Assembly: GCA_009192285.1 (NCBI GenBank)
Contig: CM018607.1
Coordinates: forward strand, 620,001 to 684,000
Source of the DNA: Morchella semilibera
Lineage: Eukaryota > Ascomycota > Pezizomycetes > Pezizales > Morchellaceae
Direction: 5' to 3'
DNA length: 64,000 nucleotides
Position numbers and translations under genes: made by a program. This document shows, in pieces, positions 26,194 to 37,235 of the stretch. Positions within the stretch are counted from its first letter, which is position 1; each line of letters starts with the position of its first letter. The notes under the pieces are model-generated. The model did no database searches. It was not told where the DNA came from and saw only the letters and a list, made by a program, of their open reading frames with translations.

Positions 26194-28260
26194 TTGGATT
26201 CCAAGTCACAAAGAATCACTCGATAGACCATGCCCCTGTCAGGTCCTGGGGGGATGTGCGCCGGTGGTAACGGGGGCCCCTAACCGAGATAGCGGACGAC
26301 CATCACTTACGGGGGGGGTTTCAAGGTGTTCAACTTAAAACAAACAAAAAACCATTGGACCTACATACGACCCTGGTGGCACATGCGCATCTAATGTAAC
26401 CCCGGTAACGAATATAATATTCAAACAGGTTGTGGGGACAGGTAGTGTTCCCACCTTGGCGCCAAGTACTACGGATCGAGTGATGATTAGTGATTAGATA
26501 TTAGACCGTATTTTGACTCATGGCCTACTAACTTTAAAATCTCCGAGACTATTCGGGGTTCCACTTTGAAATTAGTTGCTATACCATCTTCAATTGGTTA
26601 GACCAGTTTCGCACTCGCGCTCGCATTCAGTGTTCGAATCATAGGATGTCACATGGTGTCCGAGTGATGTCTCATGAGAGGATCTCCAGGCCACGGTAGA
26701 TAATCTATTGGGCTGATCCGACGCATGCCGGACAAACCTCTACAGAGTGGCGGTGGTGGCACCATAATATTACATGTATCTCTCTCCCGATCTCTCGACT
26801 CTAAAACATTCGTGCCGACCAGTACATACAGTACTGCACTCCCACCAGACCTACGTTACCCCCCCCCCCCCCGCAGCAAAGGTCACTTATATACATGTAT
26901 ATATATCCCACCCGTGACCCAATACCGTCGCCATCCGGTCCCCCGGCAGGCCGCGGTAGTTCTCCCGGCTACTCAGCTAAAAGTCAAGGCTGATCATGTA
27001 TGTAGGTAGTCGGAGTACAAAGGCGCCCCAAGCCTTTAAATCCCGCCCGCTCAAAGAGTCATCACAACACGGCCGGCAGCTAACCCACGGACTGTGATTC
27101 GAGGATATCCTCCATTGACCGTACCCACCTCCGATGAACGATGGCCTGGAATGAACGCGTCCGGCCTTGGCACAGTACTATTAATGCTATATTAAGCCCC
27201 CCCCCCCTTCCCCCGGGGAGGGGGGGACCAACAGTCCTAGAACACAACCTATCCGTGCTGACTACACACACGTTTCAAGTACCCAGGCAGCTAGGGAAGA
27301 AGGGGAAAAAAAAAAGGCGTAAGTGTAGGCCCCACTTATCTGACTGGTCAGCAAAGAGCAATGTCACGATCACCGTCCCCACTTTCCCCCTTGTGCCACG
27401 GCGTACATACACACAACAAGGCCTCCGAGTTTGCACCGAAATCTCGATTCTTCCGGTCAAAGGAGGCCTACCCCGCAGATTAGGTTACGTCCTAGCCATC
27501 ATCACCTGTAACCGGTGCCTATTATTCTAGCCTTGACCCGGGGAGGGGGGGGGAGGGGGGTAATTTAAGGTGGCGTTGGAACCAGGAGGAGGGAGGGGGT
27601 GCAGGTGGCAGCAGCTAGAAACACAGTTTAGGTTAATAATATATATGGCACAGTGCTCGGAAAGGGGAAGAGATCTTAATGTAGAGTGATGTAGTAGTAC
27701 AGTAGATACAATGTGATATGCAGCCAGGCAAAAAACATAAGGGACACCAAACCCAAATTGAAAGCCCCGAGGAAAAAAAAAGAAGGTAGACTTTATGCAA
27801 GCAAATCAAGTAACAGAGCACCGGACCGTCATGAGAAGGTATAAAACAAAGTCCCTTTTAAACTAAACAAGGAAAAAAAGAAGATTACAAAAAAAAACAA
27901 ATAAATTAGTTAGTAAAAGCGCAAATAAAAGTACATCCATGCCCGGCAAGTCCCATATATAGTAAAAGTAAAAAAAAAAATCCACCCCCTAAAAGAAACA
28001 CAAAACTAATCCAAAACGAGACAGATCCCCTCCCTAAAACAAGCCCCCCCCCCATATCCCTATCATCCTCCAAACAACTATGATAATAATAGAAAAACCC
28101 TCGTTGCGTTCCCGTATAATCTGTCGCGTCGGTATAAATCGAACTTGTGTTTCCTACAGGACTATTAATGTCCTAGTCTCACTATTCCAGACTAACCCTC
28201 TTCGGCTAGGGCACCCGTACCGTAAAGTACCACACACCTCACGCCTCACGCACGGACGGT
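26194..28260. other. Intergenic stretch with homopolymers and microsatellites
   Basis: No gene was recognised. It contains a C tract near 26860, two TACATGTA palindromes (near 26772 and 26892), a C/G-rich inverted tract near 27198-27230 and G-rich DNA near 27540-27600. An A-rich segment at 27640-28080 could be the 3' UTR of the minus-strand candidate gene that follows. Confidence 0.5.
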
Positions 28261-28520
28261 TTAGAATCCACTTAAGCCGACAACGGCGACATCAGCGATG
28301 ACTCCTCCTCCGCGTGACTCCGCGTCTTTTTTGACCCATAGCCACGTCGCGACCGGACTCAGGAGAACGCGACCGTGATGGTGGCACGTGTGGGCCGAGG
28401 GAAAAAAATTCCTTCCCATACTTCCTTCAGGGAGCCGGAAGATCCTGTCTTGGGGGCGGGCCGTAATAGTAGATGTGGGGGGTGGGGAGAGAGGAGGAGG
28501 ATGGGATTGTCCAGATAAGC
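28261..28520 (-). CDS. Possible second exon of the low-complexity protein gene at 28954-29335
   Basis: On the minus strand an AG acceptor (28521-28522) precedes an open frame that ends at TAA (28261-28263). It contains protein-like sequence (ARPQDRIFRLPEGSMG; LLSPVATWLWVKK). Joining a GTATCA donor at 28953 to this acceptor preserves frame (382 + 260 nt = 213 aa plus stop). The implied intron of 433 nt is long for this genome and holds a 16-base G/C homopolymer, so this could instead be a separate or non-coding segment. No family was recognised. Confidence 0.35.
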
Positions 28521-28930
28521 CTGTTTGGGAGGGTAGTGGTTGGTAGGATGATTGAAGGTGGTGATGGTAAAAAAGAACAATTCGTGAATAGCAGGTAGGT
28601 AAGTAAGTTACTGTATGATCGGTACATTCAACGGTCGCAAAGTAAAGAAGAAAAAAAGAAGGTAAGGCATCCATCGAACGCCTTTTCTCCTTCAGACCCA
28701 GTCGCTTGAATTCACAAATATGCTCCCGATCCCAATATCCTGCTATGCAAATGATAACACCAGGCCTCGATCCAACACCCCATATGCAATCCCCCCCTTC
28801 CCAAAAGCAAAGCTACACCCAACTAGCGTCAGGCGTCCCCCATACCCACACACCAACATGTACCATTTTTGCCTCCCCCCCCTCCCCGCCCTTCTGCCCG
28901 TCTGGGGGGGGGGGGGGGGTCCTGATTAAT

Positions 28931-29335
28931 TCAGCAGGCCTCTGTTCTGATACTCTCCTGGCTGGTTCCTGCACTCCCACCACTGCTACTGCTACCGCTC
29001 AGGCTCTCAAAACTACAATTATCCTGGCTCTGGCATGGGACAGTCTTCAGCGGATCGCCAAAGAGCATTGTCTCATGCCTGCGCAGCGATGGTATGATCC
29101 TGCTCGAACTAAACGCCGCTCTTTTGCGGCGCGATGGTTGCTGCTGTGCTGCTGCTGATGGTGGTGGATACTGCGGGGTCGGGGAGGCGGGAGGGGAGGG
29201 AAGGAGGACGGACGATGGCATGTCGAAATTGAAGAGGTGAAAGAGTGCGCTGGTGTCGAGGAGATGTGACGGTGGAAGGGTGTAGTAGGGGGATGTGGTG
29301 GTGGTGGTTAGTGAAGAGGTGGAAGATAGGTGCAT
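28931..29335 (-). CDS. Hypothetical Ser/Pro-rich protein, 134 aa if unspliced
   Basis: The frame starts ATG at 29335 and, unspliced, ends at TGA 28931-28933. A later in-frame ATG (MPSSVLLPSPPASPTP) is an alternative start. The N-terminal half is Ser/Thr/Pro-rich and is followed by a poly-Ala/Gln patch. A non-repetitive core (SRRKRAAFSSSRIIPS, then LRRHETMLFGDPLKTV) has codon use and composition typical of real protein. The tail is Gly/Ser-rich. A splice from 28953 to 28520 would replace the last residues (see the neighbouring entry). No signal peptide, membrane segment or known domain is evident. The function is unknown. Confidence 0.5.
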   Translation of the reverse strand: MHLSSTSSLTTTTTSPYYTLPPSHLLDTSALFHLFNFDMPSSVLLPSPPASPTPQYPPPSAAAQQQPSRRKRAAFSSSRIIPSLRRHETMLFGDPLKTVPCQSQDNCSFESLSGSSSSGGSAGTSQESIRTEAC

Positions 29336-32300
29336 CTGCTAGTATAGTTATTTCTGCTAATGTATTTTTTTTTTTCTTCTATGTAGTTCTCCTGAAGAAA
29401 GTGAGGAAGATGGACGGAAGGAAGAAACTGTGGATAGAATTGAGGAGGTTGGAGGGAGGAGGGAATTAATTAAGAAAGAGGCGGGCAGAGAGGTGCTTTT
29501 GAGGTGTGCGATATTAAAACCTTCCATTCTGCGTCCTACAGGGATTCCCTTATGCTCTCTATCGCGGGTGGGTGGGAGGGCCGATGGTGATGCGTAAGAG
29601 AAACGAAACAAGGGGGGGGAGGGTATTGCCAACCAAAAGATGCACGGTTGAGGCAGCGGTAGCCATGAGCTACGCGCCCGTTGAGTGAAAGTGAGAGATT
29701 ACGACCGACTGCGGCATCTACCATGCAATACCACCACCACCATCATTACCACCCACACACCCCCCGGGTGACTATTGGTGACTCTAAAGCCCAATTCCCA
29801 AGGAGGAGGAGGGTCTTGACCCCCTCTATCTCCGGAACCATCAAATTCAAGTTTTTATTGCTCCGCCTCGCGATTCTAGTGGTGTGAGTGGTGGAACGGT
29901 GGCGCCAACGCATCGAGAGAGATAAATTAGTCATCACGTCACGTATGAATGTTCCTAGTCCCCCCCCACCACCACCACCACCAAATACTCTCATTGACTC
30001 TGAAGATCTAAGGTGGGGTGGTGGTGGTGATGGACTACTGGTCAGGAGGAAAGTTCGCTTATGCCAGGTATGCCAGGGAAAAACGGAAAAACTTGAAATA
30101 AACGGGAGTGGGGGGGCGGTGCTGAATGTTTGAGTCCTTCTAGAAGCCGGGTCCTGAGCTCGTTTTGGAGATTTTAAATAAGTGGACATGGTACCGAGGT
30201 GAGGCGAGTGATGTTTTATGAGCACGAGGTATTCTTATCACTCACAGCTGCACTCATTCACTTACTCACTATTCCTGCGCAGCTAACTCACTCTGAGTGC
30301 ATCTATCCATTCACCTCCAAGTGCAAAACATCCACCACAAAGTCTGCTTCATAGCTAGATACGCCATGTACCTGAGCTGAGCAGAGCCAGGACCTCCCCC
30401 TGTGTAAGTTGACATCCGGGCGTATATACTTGTACGTAACGTATCGGACAACACATAGATCAGCAGCCCTTGTGGGTCAACCAACCCGAAACCGCCCAAC
30501 TATCATTTCCGACCAGCTACTTAGATACATGTACTTAGCTCTCGGATCCATCTCATTTGCCACATTTGTTACGGTTCGCGCCACAGGGGACGTCAGGACG
30601 TCAGGAACACCTGCTTTCAGATGTCTGAAAGAGAAGAGTCATTCATTTCTGATGGCGAACCTTGTTTTATTTAACCCTCTGGCTTAGCTGGCCGGCTACG
30701 ATATGTAGTTACTGATCCCATGACAACGACAACGACATGAGCAGCTGCTTGCTAGACAACTTGACTATCGAATCGGCAATTCCATGACTACATACCATTG
30801 CGAATTAAAAAAAAACATTACCATCTCATCTCATCACCGTATTGCAGTACCTACAGCGTATCCCGTATCCGACCAGCTATCATAGCAGCAGCTAGCAGGT
30901 ATACGTATCCGAGTAACTGGGACAGGCAGAAAGGAGGCAGCAGCAAGTCAACATATGTGTCATTGATCATTGAACCTTCTTCTTTTCTTTTTTTTTTTTC
31001 TTTTTTCTTTCCCCCCCAGCTGGTCGCGCCTTCAACCTCCGACAACAGACAACGCGCAGATAAGATATTTTCATCTCCCCCCACCCAATTAAAAAGTCGA
31101 AAGCGTCCCTCTACATTATTCTATTTTCTTCCTTCGGCTAAACTTATGTCTGTACCTGTAGCGTCCCTTCCCGCTAAGGTAGTGTGCGCACACCATCACC
31201 ACCACCAGTCTAAACTTTAAACCGACGGCGCCGGCACGTACCGCTACCGGAAGAATTAAATCACTAGACCTCAGTTTTTGTGCGAGGGCATGACACATTT
31301 CGCGGCGGCGCCGGAGTAACGTACGTACATACGGATATAGGGGTTAATATAATTGGATGCTGATTGTAATTAATTGCATGACATGACTGGAGTCGAGTCG
31401 AGTCGAGTCGGGGGGGTGCTCGCCTGGGTAGTGAGTGGGTATGATCGGAGCTGGGGTTGTACTTGTTGGGACGTATGCTGCACTGGGGGCTCGGTCGGAC
31501 AATTGGGAGGGAGTTCCATGGTGGTGATGATGGGGCCGGTGATCTGATAGATGGTATCGATAGCGATAGCCGGAGCGAGTGCTATTCGGAGTCGGAATCG
31601 CAAGGCCTGGTAACCGACCGGTGTGCCAACTTCCGAGACCCCCCCCCCCCCCACAAACCTTCAACCCCGGAGTACCAACACACATACCGAGTCAACCACC
31701 GGCACACCAACCAAGCCAACCCACAGACCGGATTAACAAAGCGACTGAGGGGGGCCAAAAATACTCAAACATCATGTATCATCTTACTGTGTGCCCGGGC
31801 AGTCATCTCCGCAAGAACTGACTGAGTTGGCGGTAGCAGCGGCGGTTTGGTGAAGTGCCTGAGCAGAGACAATGATCAACCATCTACTATATCAGCTCGG
31901 CCCCCGTGACTCACAGATCTTATTACAGCCCAGATATATATATCACGGGGCGCGCGCTGGTAAGTATATAAGCTGACTAGCTGACTAGCTGACTAGTTGA
32001 CTATCATAAAGAGTTATTGTACGTTGGTCGCTCAATATAGTACATAGCTATGACACTCGGGATACAGTAGATCACTAATTATGATAACTAAGTGCAGTAT
32101 CAAAGAGATAGCTCGGTGCGGGCGAAACAGAGTTGGCGAACAGAGTAGCTGAAGTGTTTACACCCGTAGATATATATAGAGGGAGAGCGGAGTATATAAA
32201 GCCTTGTACGTCCAGCGTCTCCCTTCCCCCCCTCGTAGGCATACGCATGCCTCCCACAACCAAGCACCTCCATAACAAAGAACACCAACGTACCCTCTGG

Positions 32301-33811
32301 CGTCGACTCTGGGTTGCATATATATCAACCTCTTGCACCCCACCCGCGACACCACCTAGCCCCGGGCTGGTACGGACGGTTGCCGTGATGATATTTGCTC
32401 GATCGAATCACCCGGGGGCGCGGTCGGGCCCCAAACATGACATCTAGATGTATACCTATATCTATTTTATGGATTGGTACTACTACACTGCATGACCAAC
32501 GGGACTCACCCTAATCTCCAGCAGCAGCAGATCTAGATACCATATAATCGATCCTCCCCAATTATTAACGCGGCTCGGTCTTGGCAGTGACTAGCCCGCA
32601 AGTCGCCCAATGGGACAGGCCCAATATATATATACCCGGCGCTGCAAAAAGAAAACGGGGCGAATATATCTACATACCATACGGCGCAAACTCTGATGTT
32701 TCTATGTAACCCTGCTGCTAAATACAGCTGATTCCCCTAACTACATGTACATGTACCACCGGAAGCACCCGAACCCTAGCCCCCCCCCTTCTCCTCCCCC
32801 TGTGGTCCCTAGTTACATAGCTCGGAGTAATGTTCCTGATGTCGTGCAGGGATTCGGAGATCTTTGCATGGTAACCGAGCGAGGGTCCGAGAGAGGGAGA
32901 GAGGGAGAGAGGGAGAGGGAGAGAGGGAAGGGAGGGCCGGTGAGTCACCTCATCATCATGGATTTAGCCCCCGGGCCCTGGGTGAGAAAGATGAGATGAA
33001 AAAAAAAAAAAAAAAAAAAAAAAAAAAGCACCACCGAGATGGGGGCTGTGTAGGTTAAGTAGATTAAGTATGGCGTATGGCGTATATATGTAGGGGTAGA
33101 TAGGGATCGATGTTACTCTATCTATATGTAGGTACGCACAGTACAGTATGTACATGTATGATGGGGAATTTGCGAATTCCCTTGTGGTGGAATAAGGGGC
33201 ATATATGCATCATCATGTGAGACCGCGCGAACGTGACTGACTCAAGGACGGGGGAAGGGGGGCAGGCGGCGTGTGTGTGTGTGTGTAACAAAAGAAAGGG
33301 AGGGAGTGGAAGTGGAGCTGATCATCATCACCACCACCCACCACCATCACGAACACCACAATAATTTAAATAATAATTTAAATAATTATGATTATTTATT
33401 ATCACAAGGCATGCAATAAATAAAACATGTGTGCATGTATCCCAGGAGGAATCTTTACTGTCGAACCCACCCGCCACCGCCGCGGTGTCATGCAGCACAG
33501 CACAGTACATGATACATTACTAGCAATGTACGTACCATATGAGCTGAGTTTTGTGTCTGGCGCTCTATCAGATAAAGAAACAAAACAAACCCACTATTAA
33601 GCTACATCATGTATTATAATCTAGCCAACACCACCACCACTAACTACCACCAGACCAGAGCCAGTGCGCATCTCACTACACTTTAATTCCCCCTCTCCCC
33701 CGCCTCTCCCCCTCTCTCCCGTCCGATCTTTTCTTCTCTACTTTCTTCTCAAATCCTTCTGGAGAAGTACTAGCTATAGCCGAATAGCTAGAAGTCTATA
33801 TATATTTATAT
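29336..33811. other. Intergenic region rich in simple repeats and short palindromes
   Basis: No gene was recognised. It contains CCA/GGT microsatellites (29730-30020), GACTAGCT repeats near 31973-31998, GAGTC repeats near 31393, a C tract near 31639-31652, GA repeats near 32889-32930 and 29 consecutive A at 32999-33027. Several TACATGTA palindromes occur (30527, overlapping pairs near 32742, 33148). Open frames such as minus 29746-30225 are driven by the repeats. Confidence 0.5.
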
Positions 33812-34240
33812 TTAAAGAAACCCACCTTCCATGTGTATATCGCTTCTATCCTTCCTCCGCGCTTGCATCTGGGGTCCTCCTGCGCGCCCGCCAATGCGCA
33901 GATACGCATCCGACACCAGTGGCAGGGCACGGCTGGAAGACGATGATGCGGGGTATGTCGCGGACTCGTCGTCTTCATCGTCCGAGTACGGGGAAGGGGA
34001 AGAGCGACCACTACTGAGGAGGGAAACCGAGTGGTGGGCAAGTGCAGCACCTAGCGCGAATGCGAGCGTTGAGACGGTGGTGGCAGTTGAGCCCTCGAGG
34101 GTTGTGTCGCCGGTTGCGGCAGAGAGGGGGTTGTGGTCATAAGTTGATGGATGGGGATAGGGGTGGTGGGGTGGGGTGGGGTGGGGTTGAAAGGTATGGT
34201 TTGGGACTATTCGGCCTTGGGGTACTGCCCGGTTGCGCAT
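33812..34240 (-). CDS. Hypothetical protein, 142 aa, His/Pro-rich N-terminus and acidic Ser-rich centre
   Basis: A single open frame runs from ATG 34240 to TAA 33812-33814. Residues 1-40 are Pro/His-rich. About residues 45-70 are Thr/Ala/Leu-rich and mildly hydrophobic (STLAFALGAALAHHS). An acidic patch follows (SDDEDDES), then SRALPLVSDAYLRIGGR and a basic tail (QARRKDRSD). Codon choice is strongly C/G-ending in third positions, unlike the surrounding AT-rich spacer, which favours real coding sequence. I recognise no domain. Extra upstream exons cannot be excluded. Confidence 0.5.
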   Translation of the reverse strand: MRNRAVPQGRIVPNHTFQPHPTPPHHPYPHPSTYDHNPLSAATGDTTLEGSTATTVSTLAFALGAALAHHSVSLLSSGRSSPSPYSDDEDDESATYPASSSSSRALPLVSDAYLRIGGRAGGPQMQARRKDRSDIHMEGGFL

Positions 34241-37235
34241 ATTGGGATAGAGAGATCAAAGGTTAACTGGTATTATAATAAATAGTGTCTAGTGGCTTTC
34301 AGTTCAGTTTCTGTTTTTGATCCGTTAATTCATAGCGTTTGGTTTCGTTTCGGTCGGCGATAGATTTACGCATTAATCAGTTCATGATCAGATGTGGTTT
34401 CCGTTTTGCCTGCAGCTGTGGGCGCTTCTTCATTGGGGGTAGGAGGGGGCGGCGGGGGCGGCGGCGCTTAGGTTGTCTGTATTTTTTTTTTCCTTACTAT
34501 TATTTTATTTTGAACTATATTATTACTTGTATAGGCGTTAAGAGTGACTTACATAAATTGTGGGACTATTTTTTTTTTGTATAGAAGGGTCCGGTATAAT
34601 AAATCCTGCGCCGCACGTGGCGCGCTTTTTCTTTGTTTGTGCTGAGTGGGTGAGGATGAGGTCGAGAGTGATGGCTTGTGACTGGATCTGAAAATGGATT
34701 AGTACTTACGTTGGTGTGCATCCTGCCCGGCTGACAGCTATCCCGCAGGAGTTTGATAATGACCATAGGGTCGATTAGAGGTATATATCTATTAGCTACT
34801 TTCATCAATTAATATGGTTGGATTATATGTACTGGTCAATGCTCTAGATCGGTCGAGTTGGGTTTGTCAAACCTAAGATGCAACCTGCATGATAGCTGCC
34901 TTGGGGAATGATTTGCGGTTAAAGGTCTTAAGATCAGCTGTAACGTTCTCGACCGGGCGCCGTGTTAGACCTAGCAAACTTAAATCGCGCCTCAAAGCCT
35001 TTTAAAAATGAAAATTGACCTAGTATATATATACTCAAGTGGGTGTGGAGACAAGCTTCGAGTAAATATTTCGAGATAGTAGTAGAGATCCCCCTACAAG
35101 GTTGCATGGGGATGGCACTGTTCTAGGTCCAGCATGGCACCAGTTTTTTTTTTTTTTTTTTTTTTTTTAAATTCATTGTATAGCATGGCACCCGATTGGA
35201 AAAGATAGAGTTCTTATTACTCCTAGTTTATAGTTAAGTTGCGGGTTCTAGTATTAGCATAGACCTACGATAGTCTAGATCTGGCGAGGGAATATTTCCC
35301 CGCGATAGTTCTGGGATCCCGGACATTGGTAACTGATATATACTGTAGCGAGGCTCGGCGCAGCAAGCCACCAAAGAAAAAATTATATATGCATTGGATT
35401 TATGACCTTTTAGTCAACTGATATCTCATTGTTGCCTTTATATTTTACTCCACTGCGCATATATCTATAGTGTGACAGCTAGAGAGGACAGGTGGCCATG
35501 GATCGATCTTTTCCAAACGAGAATACGTGGCTCCGAGTGTAGCAAACCGGATCCACGATATTGGGAGGCCGCACGAATATAACTAATGTCGGCTGGCTAG
35601 TTGGAGTTTGTAGGTCAATTCTGGGTAGGAGAAGTACGCGGAATGGGCGATAATTGGTCCGGAGGAGTTGACATGCTGTAGTGTGGTTTTTGTAGCGATA
35701 TAGTGAGGGGGTATAGGGACCTAGTGTGGTGAGATCATCTAAAGTTTAGAAGTGAATTGATGAGGTGCTTGAGTTGTATAGTAGCTAGAACTGATGATCG
35801 GAGGGGAGGAAGGAGAGGGAGAGGAGGAGGTCCCGCTATGTATTAGCTCAATGTATAAGGAACACCTAATGTATACCAGAGAAATAACATGTTAATTTGG
35901 TAACTAGAGAGCTAACCAAACCCACAACGTAATTCTGACAAGCGTAAATCTTAGTTTTATAAATCGCCCTTGCGTGTGTCGAGGGAAGTTCCAGGGTACT
36001 AGATCTGAGGTCTCAACTGTCAGTTAACGGAGCTCAGGATCGTTCTCTGATAGTACTGACTCTTGCTGTGTGTGGGCTGCTACCCCAAAGAGATCTTGTC
36101 TGATTAATAACATCAAGTCGCTGTCTAGCTTGCATAGCTTTGCCATTTCATCCGTAGGCTCCATCGAGTGGTATTGTTTGCTTCAGTGCCCAGTAGAAAG
36201 TCGGCAGTGGAAGCGGGACTGAAAGCCACACCTCTAAATAAATCAGGTCCTTGGAAATTATAGTCCGCGGACTAAATCAGTCGCTGCGCTTTTGGTTGTG
36301 AATGTTCAAATAGTTGTTAACATCTCAATGGTTGTTAGTGATAAATAATTAATATCAGACAACCGAAAACCAGAATATAGGCCGGAGGCGTTCTGGATTA
36401 TTGGCTTTTCTATGGCGTGTTTGGTCTTGGGTCGACCGAATAGCGAGTGATAGCTTATGATTAACTCACCAATATCGCGTCCACCCTCGGATGCGCAGAT
36501 CTCCCAAGAAACACCGCATAAGAAATTTTTCTATGGGATCGGATTCTGTAGTGGCGAGGTCTCTCCCCATCTCACAATATGGAGCCAATACGAGCACCCT
36601 GACAGGATTCACACTGGGTGGATCTGTTCATCATGCTCTGGTTGGGGTCTGATTAGCTGATGGCCCAGCTGCGATAATACCAAACAACAAACTCGTGTCT
36701 ACCGGCTAGCATGCCGGATGCAATAGCAGACTAACAGGGTACCGAACTCATGGGAAACCCATAGACGGGCTAGGGTCGTCAATCTCTAGTTTGATCGTTG
36801 TGATATGAGGGAGTGAGAATTCGGATAGCCATTCATAGGCAACTAAAAAGGTTACTTGTCATTTTTACGTTATAGCTAATACGTGTGGCCTCAATAGAAG
36901 ACAATTGCGGTACCCTGACCCTGATTAGTTAAGTACATGTACTTTAGTATACTATGTAAGTATATGTACATAATAGCTACACCATTTGTATAATAGTACG
37001 TGTTCTGGACTTATTACGTTTTATTAATTTGAGATATATTGCGTTAAATTGTCCTTCCTTACTAGAGTATTATAATATCTCAACGGACGCCCGTTAATGG
37101 TGTGCAGTTATCATCACAAATTATCACTCGAGTAGGTGGGAATCAAAAAATGTTTGAATACCGGCATTAAGCTCATTATTTTCATAAAGATATTATAAAG
37201 AATTACATTAATAGGGAATGTGTATGCAAAGACAT
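34241..37235. other. Intergenic stretch with decayed repeats
   Basis: No gene was recognised. It holds the poly(T) insertion at 35131-35192, a degenerate copy (36420-36620) of the repeat at 8281-8610, one TACATGTA palindrome near 36940 and AT-rich spacer. Confidence 0.5.
35131..35192 (-). mobile_element. Tiny poly(A)-tail insertion flanked by an 11-bp target duplication
   Basis: AGCATGGCACC occurs at 35131-35141 and again at 35182-35192. Between the copies lie AG, 25 T (35144-35168) and 13 other bases. Read on the minus strand this is a short segment ending in a poly(A) tail between direct repeats, the signature of target-primed reverse transcription. It would be a severely 5'-truncated retroposon. 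Replication slippage of the T run alone would not explain the direct repeats. Confidence 0.55.

Noticed and set aside
26363-26380. ACATACGACC start resembling fungal 5S rRNA
   Set aside because: The similarity stops after about ten bases; no 5S gene follows.
26575-26645. tRNA-like segment (AATTGGTTAGACC and GTTCGAATC words)
   Set aside because: The putative acceptor and anticodon stems do not pair; at most a decayed tRNA-derived sequence.
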